From a bacterium (lineage in GTDB: Bacteria > Patescibacteriota > Minisyncoccia > Phycocordibacterales > Phycocordibacteraceae): a DNA stretch of 34,798 bases. Of this stretch, positions 24,397-34,798 are shown piece by piece. Where the stretch lies: the NCBI GenBank assembly GCA_023264495.1, contig JAHFMM010000002.1, positions 21,177 to 55,974 on the forward strand, given 5' to 3'. Below the pieces are notes generated by a model that worked only from the letters and a program-made list of their open reading frames with translations, ran no database searches and had not been told where the DNA came from. The position numbers were made by a program, and so were the translations under genes. How positions within the stretch are numbered: position 1 is the stretch's first letter; each line of letters opens with the position of its first letter.

Positions 24397-25371
24397 CTAA
24401 ATTCCAACAGCGATCCATTTTGCAGGTGTTCTATCTTGGCAATGACCCGCTGTATCGCCTATCCAATAACTAAAGTTTGAAGTAGTGAAACTAGGAACAG
24501 TAAATACTCCGTCAATGTAATTAAGCGTACCTGTTATACTGAAAACGCTGTTATTAAATGGCATCGGAAAAGTAATGGTAGACGCGCATCCATTACCTGC
24601 CGGTATAGAACCCCACTGCATAACGAGACCTCCAGGCATAACTACATAACCATTTGCAGTGAGTGACATTTGACCTCCTGTTCCGATAGGAGTCCCCAAA
24701 GACACACAAGCAAGCAGTGCAACATTGCGAGGACGAGTTTCAATACCGCCTGCCGAATTTGTTACGACTAAACCCTGGTCATATCCAGTATTTTGTACAT
24801 TTGCATAGTATGTGCCTCCAGATGGACCGCCTAGAGACGATTGAGATGGAACGCCATGGCTATGACTCTTAAACATATCGGCTTGCCAGCTTCCAAGGGT
24901 ACGTCCAACATCAACACCTCTCCCACTATCTAGACCACGAACAAACTCTCCTCGCAGATCTGGCGTTCCGTTTGTTCCGTCAGCAGGGATCCATCCAGAG
25001 GGGCAGGTGCTAGCTTTGAAATATGCGATGGCTCCCGCTGAAGTAGCCGATCCGCCAGTGCCTCCGCTCGGCGCGAGCCAACTAGCCTTCCCCGTGCCGT
25101 TCGTCGTGAGGACGTAGCCGGCAGGAGCGGTACTCGCGATCTGGAACGTGGATGCGGCGATAAGGTTCCAACCGGAGATTGCTCCCGTAGAAGTGAAGTT
25201 GCCAGACTTTGCCTGCGCCGTGCCGCTCGTGTTGATAGGCGCTGAGGCGTTCCCGTCAGGGGGGGGTAGTTTCGGTACGGTCCAGGCATAGACCGAGGAG
25301 ATGCCGAAGAGGAGGACGAGGGCCGTGGTGAGCGCTGAGATATTGAAGGCTTGAGAGAGTTTGGTGAGCAT
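24397..25371 (-). CDS. Secreted protein with phage tail-collar/tail-fibre-like C-terminal region
   Basis: Signal peptide (ISALTTALVLLFGISSVYAW); PDLRGEFVRGLDSGRGVDVGRTLGSWQADMFKSHSH (collar-like) and NGYVVMPGGLVMQWGSIPAG...ITFPMPFNNSVFSITGT (gp53-like tail-fibre C-terminus). Confidence 0.85.
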   Translation of the reverse strand: MLTKLSQAFNISALTTALVLLFGISSVYAWTVPKLPPPDGNASAPINTSGTAQAKSGNFTSTGAISGWNLIAASTFQIASTAPAGYVLTTNGTGKASWLAPSGGTGGSATSAGAIAYFKASTCPSGWIPADGTNGTPDLRGEFVRGLDSGRGVDVGRTLGSWQADMFKSHSHGVPSQSSLGGPSGGTYYANVQNTGYDQGLVVTNSAGGIETRPRNVALLACVSLGTPIGTGGQMSLTANGYVVMPGGLVMQWGSIPAGNGCASTITFPMPFNNSVFSITGTLNYIDGVFTVPSFTTSNFSYWIGDTAGHCQDRTPAKWIAVGI

Positions 25372-25442
25372 GGTGAGTATTGGCGAATATGCGTACAGTA
25401 TACTCTCGGAACAGGTCTTGATATGCGTTTAGGTGTGGATAA

Positions 25443-25483
25443 CATAACTTGCCAGGGAAGTCAGACTTCCCTGGCAAGTTATG
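25443..25483. repeat. 41-nt perfect palindrome (20-bp arms, one central base) containing repeat copy 2; overlaps the ychF stop codon
   Basis: CATAACTTGCCAGGGAAGTC-A-GACTTCCCTGGCAAGTTATG. Confidence 0.9.
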
Positions 25484-26576
25484 CGTGCAAGAAGACGATT
25501 ACATCGCCATCTTGGACAATATATTCTTTGCCTTCGACACGGACGAGGCCTTTCTCTCTCGCGGCGGCATAGGAGCCGAGTTCGAGAAGCTTGTCCCACT
25601 CGATCACTTCGGCGCGGATAAACTTGTCTTTGAAATCATTGTGAATCGCGGCGCCCGCGACTGGCGCAGTGCTCTCGCGCAGTATCGTCCATGCGCGCGT
25701 TTCTTGGATACCAGTGGTGAAGAATGAGATAAGCCCGAGCGTGTCATACGCGCCCTGGATAAGGTCGGCAAGACCATCCCCGCTCACACCGAGCTCCTGG
25801 CGGAAGCTGTCGCGGTCGGTATCGGCGACATCATTGAGCTCCCGTTCGGTCGCCGCATCGACAAAGACATAGCGCGAGCCGAGTGTCTCAATAAGCTCAT
25901 AGGCGCGCTCGGCGCGGCCATCATTCACTTCATCGAGATTGTGGCCGCCGCTCTTCTTGTTGAGCGCATAGAGGATCGGCTTCATCGTAAGGAGATTCAA
26001 GCTCTGGACGAGCTTCTTCTCATCCGCAGTGAGCCCCGCATGCAGTGCGAGCTTCCCCGCCATGAATGCCTGCTCGATCTTCGCTAGCGCGGCATCTTCG
26101 GCCGCCGCGTCCTTCGATCCGGTCTTGATATCGCGCACGAGCTTGTCGCGGCGCTTCCTGACCTGCTCGCCATCGGCAAGGGCGAGTTCCATGTTGATGA
26201 TCTCGATATCCTTATACGGCTCGACTGCGCCCTCGACATGATGCACGTCCGTATCGTCAAAAAAGCGGACGACCTGAAGGATCGCATCAGTCTCGCGAAT
26301 GTTTGCAAGAAATTGGTTGCCGAGCCCTTCGCCCTCGGCCGCACCCTTCACGAGCCCCGCAATATCGACAAACTCGATTGCTGCGGGAATGATTGTGGCC
26401 GTCCCCGAGAACTGCGCGAGTGCGCCGAGCCGTGCATCGGGTACGCCGACCACGCCGACCGAAGGGTCGATGGTACAGAAGGGATAATTCTCTGCCGGCA
26501 CGCTCGCCTTGGTGAGCGCATTAAAAAGCGTGGACTTCCCCACGTTCGGCAGGCCGACGATCCCTATCTTCAACAT
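25479..26576 (-). CDS. ychF: Redox-regulated ATPase YchF (Obg-family)
   Basis: [43 protein letters not shown]...[24 protein letters not shown]. Confidence 0.97.
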   Translation of the reverse strand: MLKIGIVGLPNVGKSTLFNALTKASVPAENYPFCTIDPSVGVVGVPDARLGALAQFSGTATIIPAAIEFVDIAGLVKGAAEGEGLGNQFLANIRETDAILQVVRFFDDTDVHHVEGAVEPYKDIEIINMELALADGEQVRKRRDKLVRDIKTGSKDAAAEDAALAKIEQAFMAGKLALHAGLTADEKKLVQSLNLLTMKPILYALNKKSGGHNLDEVNDGRAERAYELIETLGSRYVFVDAATERELNDVADTDRDSFRQELGVSGDGLADLIQGAYDTLGLISFFTTGIQETRAWTILRESTAPVAGAAIHNDFKDKFIRAEVIEWDKLLELGSYAAAREKGLVRVEGKEYIVQDGDVIVFLHA

Positions 26577-26615
26577 CTCTCTAACCTATCGCGCTTTGTA
26601 CTAAAAAGGAAGAGG

Positions 26616-27119
26616 TTATGCGCGCGGACGAACGAGAGATCGGGCGTAGTGGAGGAGCGCATAGAATATGGCGGTCGCAACGACAAAGAAGAAGATCATG
26701 CCGCCGAAGGAGAGCGGTGGGAGAAGGTCGAAGGTGAGATAGGCGAGGAACCACCACGCAGTGAAGGCGAGCGCCGACCCGAGCGCGAAGGAGATCCGCT
26801 TGCGTGAGAGCGCCCATGAGACGTAGATGATAAGGAGCGAGATCAGCATAAGCGTCCAATAAGCAACCACAAAGACCGGCTGTACGGGCGCCTGTATGGC
26901 ATACGCGACAACGACGAGCGCGAACGAGGCAAGGAGAAGGAGCGTCATGCCCCAGCGGAGCCCGCGTGCAAGAGCATCGAGATGTGCGCGCTCCGCGCGA
27001 TCGATCCGTCCGTCATGCATCGCTTTGAAGTAGGCGAGCTCGCCCCACACGACCATGCAGGCGCCGATACCAGCGCCAAGACCCTGGCAGAAGAGGACGA
27101 ATGAGACGAGTGCCGTCAT
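26616..27119 (-). CDS. Multi-pass membrane protein, unknown function
   Basis: Four hydrophobic segments; 4-bp overlap with the upstream gene. Confidence 0.7.
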   Translation of the reverse strand: MTALVSFVLFCQGLGAGIGACMVVWGELAYFKAMHDGRIDRAERAHLDALARGLRWGMTLLLLASFALVVVAYAIQAPVQPVFVVAYWTLMLISLLIIYVSWALSRKRISFALGSALAFTAWWFLAYLTFDLLPPLSFGGMIFFFVVATAIFYALLHYARSLVRPRA

Positions 27120-27346
27120 CGTTGCATGAGCGCGGCAAGCTCGGCGCGATATTTCTTCATCACCTCCATCGCCGCTTTCGTCTCGCCTTCCCCGCCCTTC
27201 TTGCGGCGCTCGATCTCGTCGCCGATCTTCTTAAAGAGTTCCGGTTTCTTCGAGACAAGCGCGGTCATCTGCTCGCGCTGCGACTCGGGCAGGTCTTTAA
27301 GCTTCCACTTTGCGTATTGACTGAGGAGGAATCCTTGGACGGACAT
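27116..27346 (-). CDS. Small charged helical protein, unknown function
   Basis: 76 aa, MSVQGFLLSQYAKWKLKDLPESQREQMTALVSKKPELFKKIGDEIERRKKG...; operonic position. Confidence 0.7.
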   Translation of the reverse strand: MSVQGFLLSQYAKWKLKDLPESQREQMTALVSKKPELFKKIGDEIERRKKGGEGETKAAMEVMKKYRAELAALMQR

Positions 27347-27349
27347 ACG

Positions 27350-27772
27350 TTATTGCAGGGTTGGCCGTTGGATGATGCCGCGAATGGTGCGCGTCGTGAA
27401 ATAAAGTGAGAGGAGTGAAAGGAGTGAAAGAGCCTCGATTGAAGCAAATGATGAGTCAAAGATGCTGAGTCCTGCGCGGTAATGATCTACCGCAGAGGTG
27501 CCGAAGATGAGCGTTCCTACGATGGCGATGAGCGCGTTGAACCAATGGATGCCGAATTGCGCCGGATTCGTGATCCCTGCGGTGATTACCAGTATGATCG
27601 CGGCGATGACCGCATTCGTGGTCGAGAGGGGCAGGTCGGCACCGATCGATTCGGCGACGACAAGAACAAGCGCAGAGACAAGGAAGAGGACGCGCACTTC
27701 GTCTCCATGATAGTGGGCGGTTTTCCGGCGGCGCGGTACCATCTCTCCATCGCTAACATTATCGTATGACAT
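27350..27772 (-). CDS. Multi-pass membrane protein (start placed at MSYDNVSDG, 27772)
   Basis: Three or four TM segments; -10 TATACT (27784..27779) 6 nt before this ATG, so the track start at 27805 is unlikely. Confidence 0.7.
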   Translation of the reverse strand: MSYDNVSDGEMVPRRRKTAHYHGDEVRVLFLVSALVLVVAESIGADLPLSTTNAVIAAIILVITAGITNPAQFGIHWFNALIAIVGTLIFGTSAVDHYRAGLSIFDSSFASIEALSLLSLLSLYFTTRTIRGIIQRPTLQ

Positions 27773-27808
27773 ATCTGTAGTATACGCCTTCTGCGAATTC
27801 TGCAACTC

Positions 27809-28057
27809 TTAGATAAGGATAGTCGCCTGGTTATGCGAGACCTCGGCGATGCTGTCGTTCGGGACGCTGAAACTCAGCGATTCTCCGCTTGGCGTCTTCA
27901 CGCGCGCTTGCCCCTGACCGAGCCGCGAGATAAACGCCTCATGGTCTGCCAAGATTTCGAAGACACCCTCGATGCCCGGGAGCGTGATAGATATCGCTTC
28001 TCCCTCGAAGAGGTGTTCGCCTACTTTTGCGATCGTGAGATGAAATGCTTTCGCCAT
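27809..28057 (-). CDS. atpC: ATP synthase F1 epsilon subunit, N-terminal beta domain only
   Basis: 82 aa, FHLTIAKVGEHLFEGEAISITLPGIEGVFEILADHEAFIS...; ends before the usual C-terminal helical hairpin. Confidence 0.9.
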   Translation of the reverse strand: MAKAFHLTIAKVGEHLFEGEAISITLPGIEGVFEILADHEAFISRLGQGQARVKTPSGESLSFSVPNDSIAEVSHNQATILI

Positions 28058-28065
28058 GGAGATGA

Positions 28066-30368
<2,303 letters not shown>

Positions 30369-30371
30369 AGG

Positions 30372-31928
30372 TTATGCGCTTTGATGCGCCACGAAGGCGT
30401 CAAGCTTCTCGCGAAGCGTCTTTTCGGTTTCCTCGCGGATCTCCTTCGATTCTCTGATAGCGGTGAGTATGCCGCCTGCCTCGCGCGAGAGATATGCGCG
30501 CAGCTTCTCTTCGGCAATTCCGATCTGCGCCGGAGCGATAGTGTCAAGATAACCGTTTGTCGCGGCGAAGATGACCGCCGCCTCCATCTCGAACGAGAGC
30601 GGTACGCCGCGGCCCTGATTCAGGACTTCAGTCATGCGGCGGCCGGTATCGATCCGCTTCTTGGTGTCCGCATCAAGGTCGGACGAGAACTGCATGAACG
30701 CCTCAAGCTCGCGGAACTGGGCGAGTTCGAGCTTGATCTTCCCCGAGACCTTTTTCATCGCTTTCGTCTGTGCCGAGCTTCCCACGCGCGAGACCGAGAT
30801 GCCGACATTGATCGCCGGACGCTGACCTTTGTTAAAGAGGTTCGCTTCAAGATAGATCTGCCCGTCAGTAATCGAGATGACGTTTGTCGGGATATACGCG
30901 GACACATCGCCCTCCTGCGTCTCGATGATCGGCAATGCGGTGAGCGACCCGCCGCCCTTCTCCTTCGAGAGCTTCGCGGCGCGCTCAAGGAGGCGCGAAT
31001 GCAAGTAGAAGATGTCGCCCGGGTATGCCTCGCGGCCCGGCGGACGGCGCAGGAGAAGCGACATCTGCCGATACGCCACCGCCTGTTTCGAGAGATCATC
31101 ATAGATCACGAGCGCGTCCTTCCCCTGCTCCATGAAATATTCGCCGATCGTTGCTCCGGCGAACGGCGCGAGGAACTGGAGCGCGGCTGGTGCCGAAGCG
31201 GGTGCTGTCACTATGATCGAGTACTCCATCGCGCCGCGAGCCGCGAGCTCAGCGACGAGTTTCGCCGTCTTCGATTCCTTTTGGCCGATGGCGACATAAA
31301 TGCAGATAGGGCGAGTCGCGTCCGGTTCATTCTTCTGATTGATGATGGTGTCGATGGCGATACTCGTCTTGCCAGTGCCGCGATCACCGATGATGAGCTC
31401 GCGCTGTCCGCGACCGATCGGGATCATCGCATCGATCGCCTTGATGCCGGTATGGAGCGGGACATTTACTGAAGAACGATCAATGACGCCATACGCTTGC
31501 CGTTCGATCGGGCGATCTTCTTTCGCTTTAGTCGGACCTTTGCCATCAACCGGTTCGCCGAGCGGGTTGACGACCCGCCCAAGGAGCGAATCGCCGACCG
31601 AGATCGAGAGCGGTTTCCCGAGCCGCCGCACCAGCATCCCCTCATGCACGCGGGTCGAGTCGCCAAGGATGACGGCGCGCACCCCGTCTTCTTCAAGATT
31701 GAGGATAAGACCGTAGATTGGCGACGTATCCTTAAGCGCGTCCTCGAGCGTCCGATCAAAGACCGCATCGAAGAGCACCATCTCAGACATCATCGCCTGC
31801 GCAAGCCCGTCAATCTCGGCGATACCGTCACCCGCGGCGCGCACGATGCCGGTCTCCAGGGACGCGCCGCCGCTCGTGGGATCCCACGCAGCGATTTCTT
31901 TCTCAATTCTCTCGATAATGCTCTGCAT
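30372..31928 (-). CDS. atpA: ATP synthase F1 alpha subunit
   Basis: [47 protein letters not shown]. Confidence 0.98.
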   Translation of the reverse strand: MQSIIERIEKEIAAWDPTSGGASLETGIVRAAGDGIAEIDGLAQAMMSEMVLFDAVFDRTLEDALKDTSPIYGLILNLEEDGVRAVILGDSTRVHEGMLVRRLGKPLSISVGDSLLGRVVNPLGEPVDGKGPTKAKEDRPIERQAYGVIDRSSVNVPLHTGIKAIDAMIPIGRGQRELIIGDRGTGKTSIAIDTIINQKNEPDATRPICIYVAIGQKESKTAKLVAELAARGAMEYSIIVTAPASAPAALQFLAPFAGATIGEYFMEQGKDALVIYDDLSKQAVAYRQMSLLLRRPPGREAYPGDIFYLHSRLLERAAKLSKEKGGGSLTALPIIETQEGDVSAYIPTNVISITDGQIYLEANLFNKGQRPAINVGISVSRVGSSAQTKAMKKVSGKIKLELAQFRELEAFMQFSSDLDADTKKRIDTGRRMTEVLNQGRGVPLSFEMEAAVIFAATNGYLDTIAPAQIGIAEEKLRAYLSREAGGILTAIRESKEIREETEKTLREKLDAFVAHQSA

Positions 31929-31931
31929 ATG

Positions 31932-32303
31932 CTATGCGGTTACCTTCTGATAAATCTGGATGAGCGCCTGTTTCGCGCTACGGTCGATGAGCCGCCCTCG
32001 GCTCTGCGCGCGCCAGCCGCGGATGAGTGACGGGTTTATCTCTACCTGCTCTACCGCAATGCCCAGCGTCTTGGCATCTTTGAGGGCTGCCGGAACTTCC
32101 TTAGCCGAGGCAACTTCGAGACGCGGATGCAGAGCGTTCCGGCGCGCTGCAATCGTGCGCAGTTCGCGCACGATCTGCGGGAGCATCTTCATGCGTCCCA
32201 TGCTCTTCAGGTGTCGTACGAGTTTCGTTACCGCGACATCAGCGACTGCCGTCTCTCCCGTGTCCGCAACCGCCTTGAGCAATCTCGTGTAAGAATCAAT
32301 CAT
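31932..32303 (-). CDS. atpH: ATP synthase F1 delta subunit (short, 123 aa; start at MIDSYTRLL)
   Basis: Position between atpF and atpA; C-terminal EINPSLIRGWRAQSRGRLIDRSAKQALIQIYQ resembles delta (INPSLIGG...). Confidence 0.85.
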   Translation of the reverse strand: MIDSYTRLLKAVADTGETAVADVAVTKLVRHLKSMGRMKMLPQIVRELRTIAARRNALHPRLEVASAKEVPAALKDAKTLGIAVEQVEINPSLIRGWRAQSRGRLIDRSAKQALIQIYQKVTA

Positions 32304-32745
32304 GATTGGTACGCAAGATCTTCTCGGCGGCAAGCGTTGCGATCCGCGCGATTTCCCCCTCGCTCTCTCGGAGCGACCTGGCCGCCTCCTCATGCGCGCG
32401 GTCTTCAGCATCGCGAGCGATGCGAACCGCCTGCGTCTCGGCCTCGGTGAGCATGCGCGTCTTGTCAGCTTGTGCAGAGCTCCGCGCGCGCTTGACGATA
32501 TCTTCTGCTTCATGCTCGGCAGCGCTCAAAAGCTGCTGCGCTTCGGTACCGGCACGCGAGAGTTTCTCGGTCGATGCTTCGGCATCCGCGATGCCCTGAG
32601 CGATGACCCGCTCGCGTTCGCGCACCATCTTCAGCACCGGCTTATAGAGGAACCACGTGAGTGCAACGACGAGAAGCACGAAGTTTACCGTCTGCGCGAT
32701 GAGCAGATGCCAGTCGATGCCGAAAGTGGTGAAAAGCGCGGTCAT
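32296..32745 (-). CDS. atpF: ATP synthase Fo b subunit
   Basis: Single N-terminal TM (LIAQTVNFVLLVVALTWFLYKPVLKMVRERERVI) and long helical stalk. Confidence 0.93.
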   Translation of the reverse strand: MTALFTTFGIDWHLLIAQTVNFVLLVVALTWFLYKPVLKMVRERERVIAQGIADAEASTEKLSRAGTEAQQLLSAAEHEAEDIVKRARSSAQADKTRMLTEAETQAVRIARDAEDRAHEEAARSLRESEGEIARIATLAAEKILRTNHD

Positions 32746-32752
32746 GCGGAGG

Positions 32753-32989
<237 letters not shown>

Positions 32990-32993
32990 TTAA

Positions 32994-33812
32994 TTACGTT
33001 ACTAAAGACACCCTTCGTTCAGAATCATCGAGGAACTCTTCCTCGATCTTCTCAACTTCTTCGTCATGCAATTCTACCGCAATCTTGGTGAAAAAGAGAG
33101 TGAGGAGCGCGAAGATCGCCGCCTGGATGAACCCCACAAAGGTCTCAAACGCGAGAAACGGCACGGGTACGATAAACGGGACGAATAGCATGATGACGAG
33201 CACCAGCACTTTGCCGGCGAAGATATTCCCGAAGAGACGGAAGGAGAACGATACGAGGCGCACCAGCTCAGAAACGAATTCGATGAGCCCCACCATGAAT
33301 GCGAGCGGTGATGAGAAGGTGATGAACTTTCCCGCATACTTCATCACGCCCAAGGTCGTGATACCGGCAATCTCGATGGCAAAGAAAGCAATCAGAGCGA
33401 GCGCGAGCGTCATATTGAGATCCGTTGCGCCCGGATAGAAGAACGGAACGACCTCTGTGACGCCCTTGACCTCTTCGACAATGCCGACCGAGGCGACGAA
33501 TGGCAGAAGTCCGAACCAATTGATCGAGAGAATGAAGAGGAAGATCGTCATGATGAGCGGGAACATCCGATCAGCAAGATCCTCATTGCCCAGCGTCTCG
33601 CGGACGAGATTGTAAGGATACATGATGAGCAACTCGAGAACTGCCTGCGCACCAGTCGGCCTGAGCTTCAATGACCGTCCGACAATAAAAGCGCCTATGA
33701 TGCATACGAGCGATACGACGATCGCCGTAACGAGCGTATTCGGAATCGGGACCGATCCGATATGAAAAAGCGCCAGAGGCGCCAGATGGATTGCTATCCC
33801 GCCATCGTGCAT
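32994..33812 (-). CDS. atpB: ATP synthase Fo a subunit
   Basis: FVSELVRLVSFSFRLFGNIFAGKVLV contains the stator arginine motif; -10 TACAAT (33825..33820) 7 nt before ATG. Confidence 0.96.
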   Translation of the reverse strand: MHDGGIAIHLAPLALFHIGSVPIPNTLVTAIVVSLVCIIGAFIVGRSLKLRPTGAQAVLELLIMYPYNLVRETLGNEDLADRMFPLIMTIFLFILSINWFGLLPFVASVGIVEEVKGVTEVVPFFYPGATDLNMTLALALIAFFAIEIAGITTLGVMKYAGKFITFSSPLAFMVGLIEFVSELVRLVSFSFRLFGNIFAGKVLVLVIMLFVPFIVPVPFLAFETFVGFIQAAIFALLTLFFTKIAVELHDEEVEKIEEEFLDDSERRVSLVT

Positions 33813-33889
33813 AATGCCTATTGTAGCAGATTGCCATAGTGTATGCTATATACGAGGCAGTGATTACTAATAATAGATACTGATTCATC

Positions 33890-34135
33890 ATGGTAAATGC
33901 AGCATTGTCAAAACCTCTAACCCTCTCGCCCGAACTCGAGGCCGTTATCGGCGCTGGCCCGCTCCCGAGAACAGAGGTTGTGAAGAAACTTTGGGAATAC
34001 ATCAAGAAGCACGATCTCCAGAATCCGGCTAACAAGCGCAATATTCTTGCAGATGAAAAGCTTCGTGTTGTCTTCGGCAAAGATGAAGTAACGATGTTCG
34101 AGATGACGAAGCTCGTCTCAGCACACTTGAAGTAA
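33890..34135 (+). CDS. SWIB/MDM2-domain protein
   Basis: 81 aa: LSKPLTLSPELEAVIGAGPLPRTEVVKKLWEYIKKHDLQNPANKRNILADEKLRVVFGKDEVTMFEMTKLVSAHLK. Confidence 0.92.
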   Translation: MVNAALSKPLTLSPELEAVIGAGPLPRTEVVKKLWEYIKKHDLQNPANKRNILADEKLRVVFGKDEVTMFEMTKLVSAHLK

Positions 34136-34159
34136 CACAGGGTGTCCTGTTTGCTCGCT

Positions 34160-34195
34160 ATACGACCCGCCTCACGGCGGGTCGTATCATTTTTT
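34160..34195 (+). terminator. Intrinsic terminator of the SWIB gene
   Basis: ATACGACCCGCC-TCAC-GGCGGGTCGTAT followed by CATTTTTT. Confidence 0.9.
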
Positions 34196-34284
34196 CCCTC
34201 TATCACTGTGAACAATCGATTTACTGCTATACGAGCGTGATACATTGAGAAGAGTGGCGTTAGTCACGGGCAATATTTCAAACG

Positions 34285-34798
34285 ATGGCAGAGCCAATCA
34301 TTACCGTCAAAGATCTCAACTTCTACTACGACTATAAAACGCCGTTGCAGATGCTCGCACTCAAGAATGTCAATCTCGAGATTGATCGCGGACAGTATGT
34401 CGTCTTCTTCGGCCCCTCTGGCTGTGGCAAGACGACCCTCGTCTATCTTGTCTCGGGTATCACGACTGGAGACAATGGCACGGGCAAGATAACCGTCAAC
34501 GGCCAGGATATCCTCGGCCTTTCTCGAGACGAGCTTTCGGTATTCCGCCAGACCGGTATCGGCATCATCTTCCAACAATTCAACCTGGTTCCCTCTCTGA
34601 CCGTGCTCGACAACGTTGCGCTCCCGATGACCTTCATCGGCGTGCCGCAGGACAAGCGCCGAAAAGATGCGTATGAGATCTTGAAGCGCTTGAATATGGA
34701 AAAGTATGCCGACCGGTACCCGAGCGAACTCTCGGGAGGACAGCAGCAACGTGTCGGCATCGCACGCGCACTCGCCAACAACCCTCCTATCATCATCG
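34285..34798 (+). CDS. ABC transporter ATP-binding protein (LolD/MacB-like), truncated by the right edge
   Basis: MAEPIITVKDLNFYYDYKTPLQMLALKNVNLEIDRGQYVVFFGPSGCGKTTLVYLVSG...LSGGQQQRVGIARALANNPPII. Not in the ORF track because it is open-ended. Confidence 0.95.
   Translation, partial: MAEPIITVKDLNFYYDYKTPLQMLALKNVNLEIDRGQYVVFFGPSGCGKTTLVYLVSGITTGDNGTGKITVNGQDILGLSRDELSVFRQTGIGIIFQQFNLVPSLTVLDNVALPMTFIGVPQDKRRKDAYEILKRLNMEKYADRYPSELSGGQQQRVGIARALANNPPIII

Noticed and set aside
24397-25060. Tail-fibre-like C-terminus as a diversity-generating retroelement target
   Set aside because: No reverse transcriptase, template repeat or adenine-biased repeat pair found in the window.
32304-32513. N-terminal extension of atpH in the ORF track
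   Set aside because: Extension overlaps atpF out of frame; MIDSYTRLL at 32303 is the plausible start.

Overview
The window is about 35 kb of a compact genome, GC-rich by eye, that looks like a Candidate Phyla Radiation (Patescibacteria/Parcubacteria-type) chromosome. That assignment is an inference from gene content. Most genes are on the minus strand. In order: dnaK (partial)-grpE; a small hypothetical; a fused purC-purE; infA-rpmJ-rpsM-rpsK-rpsD-rpoA-rplQ-rplM-rpsI; a Baseplate-J-like membrane protein; an M13 metallopeptidase (+); a stand-alone IMP cyclohydrolase (purH N-domain) and thrC; a tightly overlapping operon (conserved membrane protein, mltG, mnmA, two small anchored proteins, an ATP-cone/restriction-like nuclease, a Cas4/RecB-like Fe-S nuclease, ung); a sigma-r4/HARE-HTH protein; leuS; a secreted phage tail-fibre-like protein; ychF; the complete F1Fo ATP synthase operon; a SWIB-domain protein (+); and a partial ABC transporter ATPase (+). 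No rRNA, tRNA or CRISPR array was seen. The most unusual signals are: (1) purH and thrC sit in two near-identical regulatory cassettes (83/87-bp promoter/palindrome module, co-varying leader hairpin, shared stop-codon motif, terminator), and the pair is bracketed by a 24-bp direct repeat of the 3' end of the M13 peptidase gene, as expected for a recent insertion; (2) a set of near-perfect long palindromes with 0-1 nt centres, both intergenic and in-frame inside coding genes (grpE, ung); (3) many genes have a -10 hexamer exactly 6-8 nt before the ATG, suggesting widespread leaderless mRNAs, often fused to the preceding terminator.
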